A stretch of 13,044 nucleotides of DNA from SURF-32 sp964648365 (GTDB lineage Bacteria > Planctomycetota > Phycisphaerae > UBA1845): contig CAZYLK010000177.1 in the NCBI GenBank assembly GCA_964648365.1, positions 1-13,044 on the forward strand, given 5' to 3'. The notes under the pieces are model-generated. The model did no database searches. It saw only the letters and a program-made list of their open reading frames with translations, and had not been told where the DNA came from. The position numbers and the translations under genes were made by a program. This document shows, one piece after another, positions 12,978 through 13,044 of the stretch. The first letter of the stretch is position 1. Each line of letters begins with the position of its first letter.

Positions 12978-13044
12978 CCTGAATTCACTCCCACGTTTCG
13001 CTGAATAGCGGCCGTGAGTGAACGAACTCGATCCCCCGCAATCG

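Overview
The window is GC-rich DNA from a bacterial chromosome. It most likely comes from the Planctomycetota, probably an uncultured lineage. That is inference, based on an uncharacterised 440-residue membrane-anchored protein with an internal segment typical of planctomycete hypothetical families, an alginate-export-like outer-membrane barrel, an FGE/SUMF1-type fragment, a Bacillus-type pyruvate dehydrogenase E1 pair, and the style of the interspersed repeats. No rRNA, tRNA, CRISPR array or transposase gene was seen.

Layout. Bases 1-2399 (minus strand) hold pdhA followed by pdhB, the two E1 subunits of pyruvate dehydrogenase; pdhB runs off the left edge. The 363-base gap between them is filled by a composite repeat element with 45-bp terminal inverted repeats around two 132-bp tandem units. 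Bases 2400-2935 are non-coding with short repeats. A small zinc-ribbon membrane protein (minus, with a good promoter) diverges from a plus-strand pair: an outer-membrane barrel and a probable lipoprotein. A solitary copy of the same octamer repeat lies in the lipoprotein's 5' end. Next come the NADH-responsive repressor rex (plus), a convergent FHA-domain gene (minus) and hemW (plus). A 30-bp tandem duplication spans the hemW stop. A repeat-bearing gap and a promoter then precede a solitary beta-class DNA methyltransferase.

The most notable locus is 9873-10346. A clear promoter leads to a 24-residue membrane peptide (GTG start, strong Shine-Dalgarno) and then to a 76-residue SelW-like Rdx-family selenoprotein. 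Its CxxU motif is encoded by an in-frame TGA, followed at the right distance by a SECIS-like hairpin with a GGUCU apical loop. Standard ORF calling splits and loses this gene. Tail-to-tail with it lies a DUF892/ferritin-like gene whose C-terminus is low-complexity and contains a long palindrome.

The right end (11040-12977, minus) carries a 440-residue membrane-anchored protein, a 75-residue cysteine-rich protein in stop/start overlap with it, and the C-terminal half of an FGE-sulfatase domain, probably a relic. This end looks less GC-rich than the rest.

Functionally the window mixes central carbon metabolism (PDH), redox sensing (Rex), heme handling (HemW) and redox protection (selenoprotein, DUF892). 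Apart from the short operons noted, there is no evidence that these genes form one pathway.
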